64,000 nt of DNA from Roridomyces roridus (GCA_029378245.1 JARKIF010000018.1:930001-994000), one strand, 5' to 3'. Positions 44,283 through 57,345 are shown, numbered from the stretch's first letter. Translations and numbers: made by a program. The notes: generated from the sequence alone by a model not told the origin.

Positions 44283-45556
44283 TTAGTAGTCGCCGGTCAA
44301 AAAATTCTTGAACACAGAAAATGCTGCTGTATCGAATTCCTTCTTGCTGCATTTCTCCCAATTCTCGCCGATTTTCCGGCTGGCTATTTCTCCTGCAGTA
44401 GAGCAGATGAGTGTGATACTCAGTAAGAGCAGACAGACTGCTTACTGATGCAAGCACCTTTCAGAGTCGGACAAATATTGGCCCAGGTTTGTAAAGTCGT
44501 GCGGTCGTGATGGACGTCGACCGGCCATCTCCCGGGGCGATACTCGTGCTCCAGATATTCAAGACACTTGAATCGAGGCAGGGTGGCGGTGAGCTGGGTT
44601 AAAATTTCTTCCTGTGAAAGTATAAGCACCGAATTGAGGAAGAATCGCAGTCTTACATCACCGGGACGACCCCAGCAGTTCAATTTGAATACGCCCAGGT
44701 GCGGCAAATGTATCGATAACTCCTCAAGAAGCGTTGGGATTTGGTCCCCCGAAACAAACCCAAGAGAAACAGTGAGCGCGGAACTGGTCAGCGCACTGAG
44801 TTTCTTGACAAGACTTGGGAGTTTCACAGTCCAGTTGGTGCGCACGGCTGCCAAACTGCGTGTAGAGAATGAAGGAAGCCAACCAACGGCACCATCGTAA
44901 AACTGAAGCCTCGGTAGGAGACACCCATCCGGCAAGGGGAATTCGGGCGCGGGGAATTCGAGGTCTTCTCCTGTTACATGCGGAAGACGAAGATGTGTTA
45001 TGGTGGGATGGCGACTCAAAAACTGGGGGATATGAAGGCTCTCAGATTCTGCATTTCCCACGAAGAGAGTGCAGGAGAAGAGGTTGGGAAAGGTGAAGTT
45101 AGCGAGGTGGGAGGCTAGAAGGTAGTCATCGAGACGCAAGTGCTCCAATTTCCGCATAAGTTTCAAGGATTTGATGAGAGCTTCGGGGGGCTCGGAACGA
45201 GAGGAGCTTGGGAGCAGGTATGAGTTCCGTGAGTCTGAAGGAGAGTTCTAGCGTACCTATTTCTGTAGCTCAGAAGAGCGCACTGAATCCGCTCGAGCAG
45301 GATTGCGAATCATCGCGCTACAGAAGGCCTCAAGGACTCCGACGGGATGCCTGTCCGAGAACCCTGCCTCCGACGTTGTTTCAAAGAAAACAGTTCGGAG
45401 GAGGTAGGGCAAGACAAGCGCATGGAAAAGTTTGGAGACCCGGCAGAGGGTCGCCTGGTCTGCTCTGGGCGCGTTTTGGATGATCTGGCCGAGAACTTCG
45501 TTAGGAAGCCATCGGGTTATACGCATGTGAGCTCTGTGTGCGCTTCGAGTCCGCAT
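44283..45556 (-). CDS. F-box/leucine-rich repeat protein, family A copy A8
   Basis: The start MRTRSAHRAHMRITRWLPNE is at 45,556. The F-box is intact, with an eight-residue longer linker (TTSEAGFSDRHPVG). The LRR exon is open (HLRLDDYLLASHL, FPNLFSCTLF, RHPTITHLRLPH, LLPRLQFYDG). The frame even stays open across the usual intron 2 into exon 3 (RFKCLEYLEHEY, CPTLKGACIS). The last exon ends at TAA 44,283-44,285. It is clearly more diverged from A3-A6 than those are from each other. Confidence 0.75.
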
Positions 45557-45699
45557 GACATTGATGGGTGAAAGAGTATAATCGCGGTCTCTGTGCGATG
45601 AATCGCTGGTCGTGGTCGCGGTCAAGAGCAGGAAGTGATGACTCATCAAATTTCAAATCGTGTCAACTCTCTCTCCTTTTCAGCAGCCTTTTCTTTCCA

Positions 45700-46740
45700 G
45701 CTCCCTGCAATCTCTGCTTAGCTTCGAGTTGACGGTTTCTCGACCTGCCACGAACAAGACCCAAGCGCATATGGCCGATGAGGACGGGTCTCCGGCGATA
45801 TCCACACTCGAATGAGTCGAATCGGGGGCTTTGTGCTGCATATCAAGTCCGACGGCATCAAGAGACATGCGGATAGTAGCCCATCGGTACCCTGACGCTC
45901 CCACCGTGCTTCCGTCGGGTAACGGGTTTGGCCACTGACGGACGGCACAAGGGACAATCATAAGGTGCTCCTGAGAGCTCAGGGCTGGTGAGTGGTTCCT
46001 TCTCGCTCGCGTCTGTTGTATAACATCCCTGTAGGATCGAGCCCTCGATATACCGCTTTTGTGTTTCTGCGTTGCCCACGATTCCGGGCCACGGTCGATG
46101 GCCGTCAAGCACTGTCTCATACACGGTACCTTACAGTTGACTTCGGGATCCATGAATCAATCTCAGTCCCCTCCTCCTTTCCTCGCCCTCATTGCGACGC
46201 CTCTTCGTCGGACTCGTGGGGCTATCTTTCCCGATACATCGCCTCTTCCGCCAGGCTGGGCCCTTCCTTTACCTCGGCCTCTCCGCCATGCTCCTCGACT
46301 CGGGCTTGGACTCCATGACCCTTCATCGCTCTCACCTGTTCCGTCGTCCACTGCACGGTCCCCGAGACGCCGGTGCTCACAACCCTCCTCACCGCTACCC
46401 CACACACCTATCGCTCTTCCTCCTCACTAATGACAAGTCGCGCTACTGCTGCAACGCCTGCGGGAGGATCACATTATTCACCCGTGGGTCTATGTACATT
46501 TGGGAGTGTCGGGATGCATCATGCACCGGCGTCGCATGCGCGCGACCCTCTTTCTTCACATCACTGACGCCCCTCGTCTTTCGCTACTCCGCACTTCCCA
46601 ATCCCGAGGCGCTCCCCATGGTCAGGTGCTTGTAATCGACCTCGCCTTCTTCATCCTCGTCCTCACGGGCGGCAAGTCATGCTACCGCTGGGTTGACCCG
46701 CGGGTTTGGGTGCATCTGGGACTGTGACCTGTTGGCCACA
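45700..46740 (+). pseudogene. Family B relic B8
   Basis: Pieces of B remain on the plus strand: the intron with the acceptor before GATCGAGCCCTCGATA (46,036), RLFVGLVGLSFP near 46,200, and the end VDPRVWVHLGL near 46,700. Indels break every frame. It lies divergently next to A8. Confidence 0.45.
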
Positions 46741-46859
46741 CACGTCGGTATCGGATCGCGTTGCCTTGGCGCAATCGCAGCTGAGGCGGCGGAAGGGGGG
46801 CCGAGGAAGCTTCAATCGACGGATGCAAGGCCCATGATGGGCAAGGAACGAATGTCCTC

Positions 46860-47165
46860 CCTGCTTGCCAGCTCAATGCTACCAACTGCACGCCACGGGA
46901 CGGGACCGGGACTGTGGGCACGGGCACGAGCATGAGCACCACCGCGGGCACCCCAAGCAGCTGGTGGGCCGGGAAGACGACTCGATGCGTTGAGGTGTTG
47001 GGGCAGGCGGAGAAAATATCCCCACAGACAGCACCGTCGGGACTGCGGCCGCTACGGTGCATGAGCTATGGCGGAGATGGCGAGTAGGCCAGGTGATGGT
47101 TTTTTGGCGGCCACGCTTGGTGGCGAAGAGTGTCCCGACTTGGAAACCGTCGACGTTAGAATGTT
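46860..47165 (+). pseudogene. Family D relic D8
   Basis: A His/Gly-rich segment (GHGHEHEH, then a Gly-Arg-Glu-Asp-Asp-Ser phrase like the D repeats) and the end sequence around GGCGGCCACGCTTGGTGGCGAAGAGTGTCCC match the end of D3'. The signal peptide and open frame are gone. It shows that the cassette here once contained D as well. Confidence 0.45.
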
Positions 47166-47263
47166 ACTAGCATTGCACAATATCTTGCCTATCTTGCCTT
47201 CTCCTTATTTACACTCAATTTCACGCCGATATACCTTTCCTAACACCATTGAATTAGAGACCT

Positions 47264-48360
47264 TCATCCATTCACAAAACCAGCCTCTGTATCAAACGCT
47301 TTCCTGCTACATTCCTGCCACTCATCGTCGACTTTTCGCTGAGCCACTTCGTCTAGAATGAAATAAACTCGCGGAATTCAAGCTACTCGGCCGTCTTACC
47401 AATGCAGCAGCCTCTCAAAGTTGAAGAGGTGTTTGCCCAAATCTGTAAAACCTTGCGTTTTTCATCAAGGTCGACCTTCAGACCCGGTCCATGATGATTG
47501 AACGCTATATACGCGAGACAGTCAAATCGCGGTAGGTACGTTGTGATTTGGCTTGGCGGTATCCTGCGCGATTATAAGCGCAAGTTAAATAAAGTGAAGA
47601 GAAATTCGACACTTACAGCAGCAGCCACACTGTTCCTATCCCCGCAGCGCAGTTTCAATTTTTTCAAGTGCGGCATATGGGTCGATAAACGGACAAGAAT
47701 CCCGACGACTTCTGTCTCGGACATAAAATCGATGTCAAGAGCGACATTGGGGCCAGTCTGCGCAGCCAGTAACTCGACAAGACTTGGGGCCGGTGCATTC
47801 CAGACGGTGCGCACCGCTATAAGACTGTGCGCAGAGAAGCATCGAAGGAATCGAATAGGTCCACGGTAAAACTGCAGCTTTGGTAGCAGAGTACCGTCCG
47901 CGATACGGGTGTCATCCCCATGGAGGCGAGCCACTAGTTCTGGGCGGGAGTCGTCAATACATAGGTGATCCAATCTTTGCATGACTTGCAAGCATTCGAT
48001 GATGAGCTCTTTGGTGCGGACGGAATAAGAGGACCTTGAGGCGGGCATAGGTTATTTTAATGTGAAGGAGAATTCGAAGGCAAGTACATACCGATTTATG
48101 AGCGTCACAGAGTGCACTGAATCCGCCCGTATGGGACTCTGGATTATTGAGCTGCAGAAGGCCTCAGGATCCTGCAGTTCTAGGCTGTCTGGGCGGAGGG
48201 TCACATCTCGGTTGAGAATCGGCAATGCCAGAGCATGTAGAAGTTTGCAGACGCGGCAGAGCCTCGCCTGGTCTGCTTTGAGCGCGTTCTGGATTATTTC
48301 GGTGAGGACCTCATTGGGGAGCCAGACAGTGATGCACATTCGAGCTCTGTGCGTGTCCAT
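47264..48360 (-). pseudogene. Family A copy A9, internally shortened
   Basis: The start MDTHRARMCITVWLPNEVL is at 48,360. The F-box exon is open. The LRR exon lacks about 50 codons: it jumps from PELVARL to GDDTRIADGTLLPKLQFYRG and so misses the FPNL and RHPTITHL repeats. The remaining exons are open, with a TGA at 47,264-47,266. It could be a shortened functional protein or a decaying one. It follows A10 directly, without a B gene between. Confidence 0.55.
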
Positions 48361-48570
48361 GGTGAGAGAAGGGTGGATTCGAGATCGCAAGGTGGTGGCT
48401 GCGGACAAGAGTTGGCAGTGACGGCATCACTCTTTGCTCGTTTCGGCTTCTCGATCCTTGGCCAACGAATGGCTTTGAATATATGCATAGGACAGATACG
48501 TAGTAGTATCCTGCGTGTATCGCTTTTTCCTTATTCACACTGATACCTTTCCTTCGACTTGCCCAACCAC

Positions 48571-49817
48571 TCATGTCCAGTCTGCAAAACCGGCCTCTGC
48601 ATCAAGCACTTTCCTGCTACATTCCTCCCACTCATCGCCAACTTCTTGGCGCAAAGCGACTTCATCTAACATGGAATAAATTCGCGGAAATCAAGGTGAC
48701 CGGAGCTCTTACCAATGCAGCAACCTCTCAAGGTTGGAGAGGCGTTTGCCCAGATTTTTAAAGCCTCTCGGTCTTCGTCAACGTTGACCGTAAGACCCGG
48801 ACAATCGTGGTTCAAGGCGAAATACGCGAGAGCCTCAAATTGCGGCAGGTACGCAGCAATTTGGTTCGCAGGTGTCCTGTGTGACGGTTATGAGTGCAGG
48901 TCAAAGCGAGAAGAAATCCGAGACTCACAGTAGTCATCCTGTCCCTTTCCCAGCCGCGCAGCTGGAGCCCTTTCAAGCGCGGCATATGCGTCGATAAAAG
49001 GCCAAGAACCTCGAGGACCCATTCGCTTGAATCGGACAGATAATCAATCTCAAGAGTGAGACCAGGGGCCCGTCCGTGCAGCCAATTTCTCCACGAGACT
49101 TGATGTCCATATACTCCGCGTCCAAGTGGTGCGCGCGGCTACAAGACTTTGCGTGGAGAAGAAGCGAAGTAACGGGAGAGGTCCATGATAAAACTCCAGT
49201 TTTGGTAGTACGGGGACCGTCCGGGATATGGGTGTCCCCTTGGGCGTCATACATATAAAGATGGGTTATAGTCGGGTTGCGACTCAAGAACTGTAAGATA
49301 CCGATTTCCCAGGAATCAGGATATGCTCTCATGAAGGAGCAGGACGAAAGATTGGGGATGTTGACGCTGCCGAGGCGAGCCACCAGTCCCCCGTGTGGCC
49401 GGGAGTCATCAATGCATAGGTGTTCCAACCTTCGCATGACTTTCAAGGACTCGACGAGGAGCTCTTCGCCACGGACGGAGTAAGACAACCTTGGTGCGGC
49501 GCAGGACATCAAATCTCTGGATGTAAAGGAAAGGTAAGGAGTACACACCCAGGTATGAACGTCAGAGAGCGCACTGAATCCGCCCGTACGGGACTCTCCA
49601 TCATTGAGCTGGAGAAGGCTTCAAGAACCTCCAATATGTGGTTGTGCGAGCGGAGTACCACATCTCGGTTGAGAATGGGCAATGCCAGAGCGTAGAAAAG
49701 TTTGGAGACACGGCAGATGGTCGCCTGGTCTGACTTGCGCGCGTTTCGAACTATTTCAGTGAGGACCTCGTTTGGAAGCCAGACAGTGATGCACATTCGA
49801 GCTCTTTGGGTGTGCAT
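48571..49817 (-). pseudogene. Family A copy A10, frameshifted in exon 2
   Basis: The start MHTQRARMCITVWLPNEVL is at 49,817. The LRR exon shifts frame near 49,215, where HIPDG should continue into LLPKLEFYHG; the two halves are in different frames. The rest follows the family pattern, ending at TGA 48,571-48,573. A9 and A10 form a subfamily with A11 (ICRVSK or LCRVCK, ILNRDVVLR). Confidence 0.6.
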
Positions 49818-50139
49818 GGTGAGAGAAGGGTGGATTCGAGATCGCAAGGTGGTGGTTGTGGACAAGTGCGGAATGATACCGATCAAATCTCCTCTAATCT
49901 CTTCCGATCTTGACTCTTGGACTTGAATCTCGGTCCTCCGCTTTCTCAGTTTCTAGGCAGTGTCACCATTTCTTTCCAACGCGGCTGGGCAGAGAGCTCA
50001 CCTTCATGAACCCGATTCAAGTCATACCAGTCCTCACTGCAGGCCCAGGCCGCCCCTCGACTTCCTAACGCACCGTTCTGTCGGACTGTCTAGAGCCAGT
50101 GAGTAGTGGCTTCTCCTCACCTCTCAGGCTGTCGTGTAA

Positions 50140-50900
50140 CAACAACCACATATAGGATCGAGCTGGCCATCTACGAGCGCATTGTCTTTAATGGCATGAT
50201 CCCTCCTCGAGCGTGGCACCACCTAGATATCTCTATCCACTCTTCCCAGAAAACGACTCTGGTCCTGCCCTACTAGCCTTAGATGCACATGGGAGCACAG
50301 AGATGGTAAGTTCTCGCCTCCGTCGCTCCATGTGTCATGTAACCAGACTGTAGTGATCTCCTGTCCTCCCTCCCCCGCAATCGATGTCTGCCCCGCCGCC
50401 TGCTTCGCTTCCCGCATGCGTTAGCACGTCTCCTCGTCGCTGATCCTTCCTCGTCCCCCCGACTTCTCCTCAACTCCTCCACCCACGTCCCTGCCGAGTG
50501 CCCCGTGTTCCCCAATCCCGACACCCTCGGCATGAGCGCCTTGGCATGCCTGGGACCAGCGCGTGTCAGATTGCTTTACGGCGGCGGCGGCGGGGGACTG
50601 TAAAGAACTTGATGGCGCGCATCTCTGCGAATGCGAGGCGCCACATGCGTACTTCACACCCGTGGACATGACCACGACCGCCGACGGCGGGGATCGGCCG
50701 CAAGTCGGGTTACCACTGGGGACTATGACTGGGTGTTATAGCGCTTGCATCATCATGCATTTGTCGATCCGCAGGTGTAGTCACTGTGCCTGTGTCATGG
50801 TCCTGTCGGGGGCGCGCCGTGGCCTGCGTGGAGCTGGCGTTCCCGGATCGCTTTGCAATGGCGGGATTGCAGCTGAGGTTGCGGTAGGGGCTGCAAAGCA
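50140..50900 (+). pseudogene. Family B relic B10
   Basis: The exon 2 start (GATCGAGCTGGCCATCTACG at 50,157) and the end region (AWSWRSRIALQWRDCS-like, about 50,830) mark a B gene. The body between is deleted or scrambled, and only short matches remain. Confidence 0.4.
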
Positions 50901-50939
50901 GGCTCCATAACCGTGATGGGAAGGGCATCGATGTCCTCC

Positions 50940-51270
50940 ATGCGTGGCAGCTAAATAGCGGGGCGCGACCGGGTCCGCAAGCACGACCACGACCACGACC
51001 ACGGGCCTCATAAGCGGCTATTGGCGCCAGGCAGAAGATGCGGATGGTAATGGTGATCGCGATGCTGCAGATTCGAGGCGCGGGGGCCACGTTCACCACA
51101 AAGTTACCACAATCCCAGTGGGGGTGGTTAAGGGCACCAGCAGCGGGCTCCGCGGAGATGACGGTCGTGGTAGCCATGGCGGGGGCATTGAAGTGAATAG
51201 GGCCAGGGGATGGTTACTTTGGCGGCCACGGTTGGAGAGGTCTTGGCTGGCAAACGCAGTCAGTACGTAC
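50940..51270 (+). pseudogene. Family D relic D10
   Basis: The segment contains a GACCACGACCAC run, the phrase GCTATTGGCGCCAGGCAGAAG and the terminal GGTTACTTTGGCGGCCACGG, which correspond to the repeats and end of D3'. No signal peptide or long frame is left. Confidence 0.4.
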
Positions 51271-51348
51271 AGTTATCTTGCGTGTATCTTACACGCCTTT
51301 TCCTCATTCACGCCCAATTCTATTTCCTTCGACTTGCCCAACACCAGA

Positions 51349-52615
51349 TTAGAGATCTTCATCCAGTACCACAAAGCCAGCCTCTGTATCAAGCACCCTC
51401 GTGCTACATTCCTCCCACTCATCGCCGACTTTTCGCCAAGCCACTTCACCTATAATGGAATTATTCAATAAACTTGCGAAAATCAAGATGAGACCTCTCA
51501 CCAATGCTGCTGCCTCTCAAAGTTGGACAGGTGTTTGCCCAAACCTGTAAAGCCTTTCGGTCTTTGTCTTCGTCAATGTCGACTGGCAGACCCGGGCGAT
51601 CATAAGACAACGCTATATACGCGAGAGACTCAAATCGCGGCAAGTACGCAGTGATTTGGTTCACGGTATCCTGTATCGTAACATATATGTAAGCGCCGGT
51701 AAAAGTGTGAAGAAATTCGACACTCACAGCAGCGGTCATACTGTTCCCCTCCCAGCAGCGCAGTTTTAATTTTTTCAAGTACCACATATGAGTCGATAGA
51801 CAGATAAGAACCTCGAGGACTTGTGCCCCGGAGAGATCATCAATCTCAAGGATGAGATTGGGGCCAGTTTGGGTAGCCAGCTGTTCGACAAGACTTGATC
51901 TCCGAGTCCAGGCGGTACGCACGGCTACAAGCCTGCGCTTGGAAAAGTAACGAAGTAGCGGGAGAGGTCCATGGTAGCACTGCAGCTTTGGTAGCAGCGT
52001 ACCGTCCGGGATATGAGTGACTTCCCCGTGGGCGTCATACCACAGGTGAAGATGGGTTATGGTCGGGTGGCGACTCAGAAACCGCGAGATGTCGAATTTC
52101 CAAGAATCAGGGTGTGCGTGGATGAAAAAGGAGGACAGAAGGTTGGGAAAGGTGAGGCTACCGAGGCGAGAGATGACTCCTCCATGGGGGCGGAAGTCTC
52201 CGATAGATATGTGCTTCAATTTTCGCATGATTCTCAAGGATTCGACGATCAGATCTTCTCCGCGGACGGAATAAGAGTAGCTGTGACGAGGGAGATCAGC
52301 TCCGTGAATGTAAAGTAAAGGGAGTACTTACCCATTTGTGAATGTCAGAGTGCGCACCGAATCCGCCCGTACGGGACTCTGTATCAATGCGCTACAGAAG
52401 GCCTCAAGCTGCTGCACTCTGAGGTCTTCGTGGCGGAGGACCACTTCTCGGTTGAGAACAGGTAGTGCTAGAGCATAGAAGAATTTGCAGACACGGCACA
52501 GGGTCGCCTGGTCTGCTTTGGGCGCGTTTCGTATTATTTCAGTGAGGACCTCGTTGGGGAGCCGGAGAGTGATACACACTCCAGCTCTTGGAGCGCCTCG
52601 GCTTCGCGTCTGCAT
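51349..52615 (-). CDS. F-box/leucine-rich repeat protein, family A copy A11
   Basis: The start is MQTRSRGAPRAGVCITLRLP at 52,615. The F-box (NEVLTEIIRNAP, ATLCRVCKFFYAL) and LRR body (KHISIGDFRPHGG, FPNLLSSF, RHPTITHLHLWYD, LLPKLQCYHG, LSTHMWYLKKLKL) are open. The frame also continues across the intron 2 region into exon 3 (RFESLAYIALSYD). The last exon ends at TAA 51,349-51,351. It is the best preserved member of the A9-A11 group. Confidence 0.75.
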
Positions 52616-52919
52616 GGTTGGAGAAAGAGTATATTCGAGATTCCAAGGTGGTGGTCGTGGACAAGCGCGAGATGATGCCGATCATTGACAAGCAACTCTC
52701 TTTCTGCCATGTCGAATCCGCATTTCTTTCTTTCTATTTCAAACAATCCCGGACGTGTATGTCTGTGGAACACCTCAATATTCACGCCCGAAATGAACAA
52801 GATTCAAGGGGACTGTGGCCGAGGGATCCTGCTGGAGAATTTCGGACTCGTCGGTGGGGCTTGACGCAGCCCCCGTAGCTGTATCTCGACGACTTGAAGA
52901 GAGTCTGCCGGCGGGTGAC

Positions 52920-53560
52920 TACTACATCACCGCCCGAGCTCGAGCGCCACATCTTCGAGCTTGCGGCCACCGACTTTAGGCTGAGGACTAGTATGTACTG
53001 CTGGTCCAACTGTCTCCAACATGTTCTTCTCCCTCAGGGGTGTTGGAGAGTAGAAAGCTGGTGAGTTGCTGCCTCCGACGCTCCAAGATGCCGTGTATTA
53101 ACACCCTCACAGGAATCTACTCGCAGACCTCACAGGGTTCCTTGCCACAATTGATGCGCGACCCGCGACCTTCTTCGCTGCTCACGTCAGGCATCTCTCT
53201 CTACCTCGACCGCACGGTGCCACTCTATGTATGCCTCGTGAGCTTTGAATGCCACCCATATTCTTCTCCGATCTATCGGGCGACCCTTCCATACTGGACC
53301 ACTGGTCCTCCACTCTCGCGCACCTCGGCCTCTCCTGCGCCCTCCCCCTCGATCCGAGGCGCTGGCGTGGGCTCCGCACTGGCCCTGTTCCTTGCCGCCG
53401 CTCCCCGCGCGCGCCGCCTAGTCCTCCTCACGGGCGCACAGACCGAGTACGGCTGGGCTCTGGTGCACTGCAGCGGCTTCGTGATGATGGATTCGTTGAT
53501 AAGCGCGTGTATGTGCACCTTGCGCGATGCTCAGTAGGCCTTCGTTACTCGCGGCAGTGG
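52920..53560 (+). pseudogene. Family B relic B11
   Basis: It contains SPPELERHIFELAATDFRL near 52,925, the first-exon motif of B, then HVRHLSLYLDRTVPLY near 53,185 and a shortened LRR body (STLAHLGLSCALPL, ARRLVLLTGAQT). One open frame covers 53,040-53,537 but misses the canonical start. It is a candidate for a recently broken gene. Confidence 0.5.
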
Positions 53561-53788
53561 CGCGGGTACCATTTTGGGAGCGTTAACGTCGTCGCCGTGA
53601 ACCGAATATTAGCAAACCCGATGTATCTATGCAAAGGATACCAAAGTCATCGTACTTCATGCAAAGTCGATTCGTTGTGACACTTTATGCTGACCGTAGA
53701 GCAATGTCCAGTCGTCAACATTGACCGTCCGATTTATTATCCATATATTTTGGCGGGTGGCTCCCATAAATACAATCACCGAACTACT

Positions 53789-55050
53789 TCATTCGTCGTC
53801 GGCGACAGACAAAATTTCTTTGAACACTGCAAACCCAGCCTCTGAATGAATCACCTTACTGCGACACTTCTCCCATCTGTCGCCGACTTTCCGCGCAGCT
53901 ATTTTGCCTAGCGTGAGACGAATGAGCTTGCGGAATTAGGATAGCCAAATTTCCCACCGATGGAGCAGCCTTTCAGAGTTGGCGAGGTGTTTGCCCAGAC
54001 TTGTAAAGTCTTTTGGTCGTTGTACAAATCGACCACCGAACGATTGTATTCAGCCGCATGATTGAACACCAAATATTCGAGATTCTCGAGTCGGGGCAGG
54101 TACGTGGCGAGGTAGTCCAGGGTTCCCTGGATGATTCTAAGTACCGGTAAGGAAAAAGACTCGAAACTGCAGGCTTACAATACGAACGCTCCAATTTCCC
54201 CAGCAATACAGTTTCAAACTTTTCAAGTGCGGCATATGAGCCGATAAATGCTCAAGGGCGTCGGAAATTTGCGACACGAATAGAAATTTAATGCCAAGGA
54301 TGGTGAGGTTGGGGCCGGTCTGCGCACTGAGCTTTTCGATAAGAGCCGCGCCGAAGGGGGTTTGAACAGCTCGAAGACTGTGCTTCGAGAATGCGCAAAG
54401 GAGCGGGAGCTCCCCATGGTAGTACTGCAGTGTGGGTAGGAGAGTCCCCTCCGGCACGGGGACTGCTCCATTGACAATGACGCGGTCGCACAGACGAAGA
54501 TGGGTTATGGTGGGGTGGCGAGCCAGGAACTGCGCGATATGGGGCCAGCAATCATCAGGTGTAACTTCAAAAGAGCAGACTAAGAGGTTGGGAAAGGTGA
54601 AGCTGGCGAGGGAGGAGACCACTCCGCAGTCGCCATAGTCATAGATGGACAAGTGTTCCAGCCTTGTCATGAGTGTCAAGGCTTGAATTAAACACTCGTC
54701 GGCGGGGGAATAATCAAAATATCTGGAGGCGGGCATTGAGTTTCGTGAGTCGAGGGAGAGGCTGCTCAAACGTACGTTTTGTAGCTCAGAGAGCGCACTG
54801 AATCCACCCGAGCAGGATTCTGAATCATCGCGTTACAGAAAGCGTCAAGGACATCGGGGAGAATCTCCTCCGTGTCCAAGAGAACTGTTCGGAGGAGGCT
54901 GGGCAAGGCAAGCCCATGGAAAAGTTTGGAGACGCGGCAGAGCCTGGCCTGGTCAGATTTGGGTGCTTTTTGAATGATTTCGGTTAGGACCTCGTTGGGA
55001 AGCCGTTGGGTTATAGGCATGTGAGCCCTTGGCGTGCTTCGAGTCCGCAT
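53789..55050 (-). CDS. F-box/leucine-rich repeat protein, family A copy A12
   Basis: The start is MRTRSTPRAHMPITQRLPNE at 55,050. The F-box exon is open (ARLCRVSKLFHGLALPSL). Exon 2 (54,769-about 54,180) has LSIYDYGDCGVVSSLAS, FPNLLVCSF, RHPTITHLRLCD, LLPTLQYYHG and LSAHMPHLKSLKL. Exons 3 and 4 follow, with a final TGA at 53,789-53,791. I see no internal break. It stands next to A13 without a B gene between. Confidence 0.72.
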
Positions 55051-55209
55051 GGTAGGAGATCGAGGTTACAAGGTGGTGGTTGCGGATTGGCTCCGGATAA
55101 GAGCAAAGTGATGCCGGAAGCGGATCAATTCTGCGATGTGGGTCCCGCATTTGAAAGTTTCGGGTCTATCTCCCGTAAACAATGAACAAGAATTGGTACA
55201 AGAAATCAG

Positions 55210-56455
55210 TCACACGAATACAGAGAATCCGGACTCTGTGTCAAACTCTTCTCGGCTACATTCCTCCCACTTTTCGCCGACTTTAACCCAAGCGATCTCA
55301 CCTAGCAGGTAGACATGATCAACAATATTCGGGTAGTTGATGTAGCCTTCTTACCAAAGCAGCAGCCTCTTAGAGTCGAACAGGCATTGACCCAAGTTTC
55401 CAGGGCCCCTCGAATTTTCACACTGTTATTCTCTGGACTAGCCCAGTAGTGCAAAGCAAAGTATTCGATACGATCGGATCGCGAAAGATACGCGGTGATA
55501 TTGTTTATGGTCTCCGGAGCCTGTTGTTCTTGAATTGAGAGTTTCTACTTCATCCAGAGTCGAGAACTGACGCACCAAACTAACGGATTCATGACAGCCT
55601 TGAAGCTGCAGCTTTTTGAAGTACAGCATATGCCCCGATAAGGTAGCAAGCGTGTCACGCAGGTACACTTGAGCCTCCAGGGATGAATTGTGGTTGAGGG
55701 AAAGAATGAGATCGGGATCGGCCTGTGCACGGAGGACCTCGAGGACACTAGCGAACGATGGAGGGCATAACATTTGCACAGCTCCAAGATTGCGGAAACA
55801 GAAGGAAGAAAGAAACCGAGGAGGTCCGGCATAGCACCGGAGGTTGGGTAGTAAGGACTAGTAAGGAACCATCAGGCACCGGGAGTGTGTGTCTGTCGAT
55901 GGACCACAGACGAAGTTGGGCGATAGTTGGATGGCGTCTCAAAAATGGAGCGACATGAGTATGTCGCCAAATGCTGCTGTCTGACGTATATAGGCGACAG
56001 GAGGAGAGGTTGGGGAAGCTGACGTCGGCAAGCTGAGAGACCACCCAGCCGTCGTCGTTAATTGAGAGGTACTCAAGTCTTTGCATGAGCTTCATCGCGG
56101 CTATTAAGAAAAGCGAATTGCGGTGAGAAGACCCAATCCTATCGAGTTTTAAACAACCCAACTTTTGAGGTCTGGGGAGTAGTACATACCAATTCCGGTA
56201 GGTCAGAGATCGCACCAAATCGGCCCGTTCAGGATTCTTTCTCATTGCCAAACTGAAGGATTCAAGGGTTTCCGATTCGTTTAAGGCAACTTCTCGGAGG
56301 AGGCAGGGGAGGACAAGCCCATGGAAGAGTTTGGAGACGCGGCATAGCGTCGCCTGGTCTGCCACGGGCGCGTTTTGAATGATTTCTGTGAGGACCTCGT
56401 TTGGCAACCATAGCGTTATGCAAATCTGAGCTCTCTGCGGGCTTCGATTGCGCAT
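55210..56455 (-). pseudogene. Family A copy A13, 10-bp tandem duplication
   Basis: The start MRNRSPQRAQICITLWLPNE is at 56,455. The F-box is open. In the LRR exon the sequence around 55,848-55,868 repeats ten bases (TCCTTACTAG, TCCTTACTAC); removing one copy restores GSLLPNLRCYAG. With the duplication the frame is lost for the second half, where QMLCPPSF and LSGHMLYFKKLQL can still be read. It ends at TGA 55,210-55,212. Confidence 0.6.
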
Positions 56456-56619
56456 GCTAGTCGAGCAGGGCGGTTGTTCTGGACAAGAGCGAGTGATGGC
56501 CATCATTGACAATGACCAAACAATCCTCTCTTTCTACGATGTCCCCGCCTCAGTGAACTCGAGCCTTTGAACGCGGGCAAGAGCCATGAACAATTGAAAT
56601 TGAAATTCGCTCTCCGTCA

Positions 56620-57345
56620 ACGTGAAGAGACCACAGGCGACCTGAGGCTGCCTCCGGAGCTTGAGCGAGCTTGTGGTAGCCACCGACCTCCCGGAGGACT
56701 ATTGGTCCCATCAGCATGCCGTGGAAACGATGCTGGTCCTACTACCGCAGGTGTGCAGAGCTGGTGCGTCTGGTCGCTTCCGTTGACCGAGTGCCCTGTA
56801 ACAAGGGCCACACAGGATCGAGCCCTGCATCCAGGGACCCGTCTCGTCGTTCCTTGCTACATACAGTCGATGCACAGCCTGCGTCTCTTCAGCACACGTC
56901 AAGCATCTCTACCTCGACCCCACGGTGCCACTCTCTACAGTAATGTGCATCCTCAGCGTCTGCACTGGCGTCGTGACCTTCGGATGCCACCATTCACACC
57001 ACCCTCGCGCCCCTCGGCCTCTCCTCCCCGCCTCAGCCCCCGCCATCCTCGCTCACCTCCCATCACCCACCTCGCCGTCGACTCCTCGCGCTTGGCATCG
57101 CAGCTCCACACGCGCGCTTCCCCGTCCTTACGGGCGGCAAGTGGAAATACCGCTGGGTGTTGCAGCACCTACAGGAGGATGGGCCGATTGACCCACGGGG
57201 TATCTACATCTGGGACCTGTGGGGACCCGCCGTGGCATGCGTGGAGCTGGCGCGCGTTGGATTGTTCTCACAGCGAGGCGGAGGCTGGGAAGCTCGAAGA
57301 AGCCTTGAGAGCGTACCACCCTATGCATGCTCGCTGCTTCTCTAT
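56620..57345 (+). pseudogene. Family B relic B13
   Basis: It contains TGDLRLPPELERA at 56,630, HQHAVETMLVLLPQVCRAW (an equivalent of HQHVGDTVLVLPRVCRRVQSW), HVKHLYLDPTVPLSTV near 56,900 and WHAWSWRALDC near 57,230. One open frame crosses part of it, but the pieces alternate between frames. It is divergent from A13. Confidence 0.5.
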
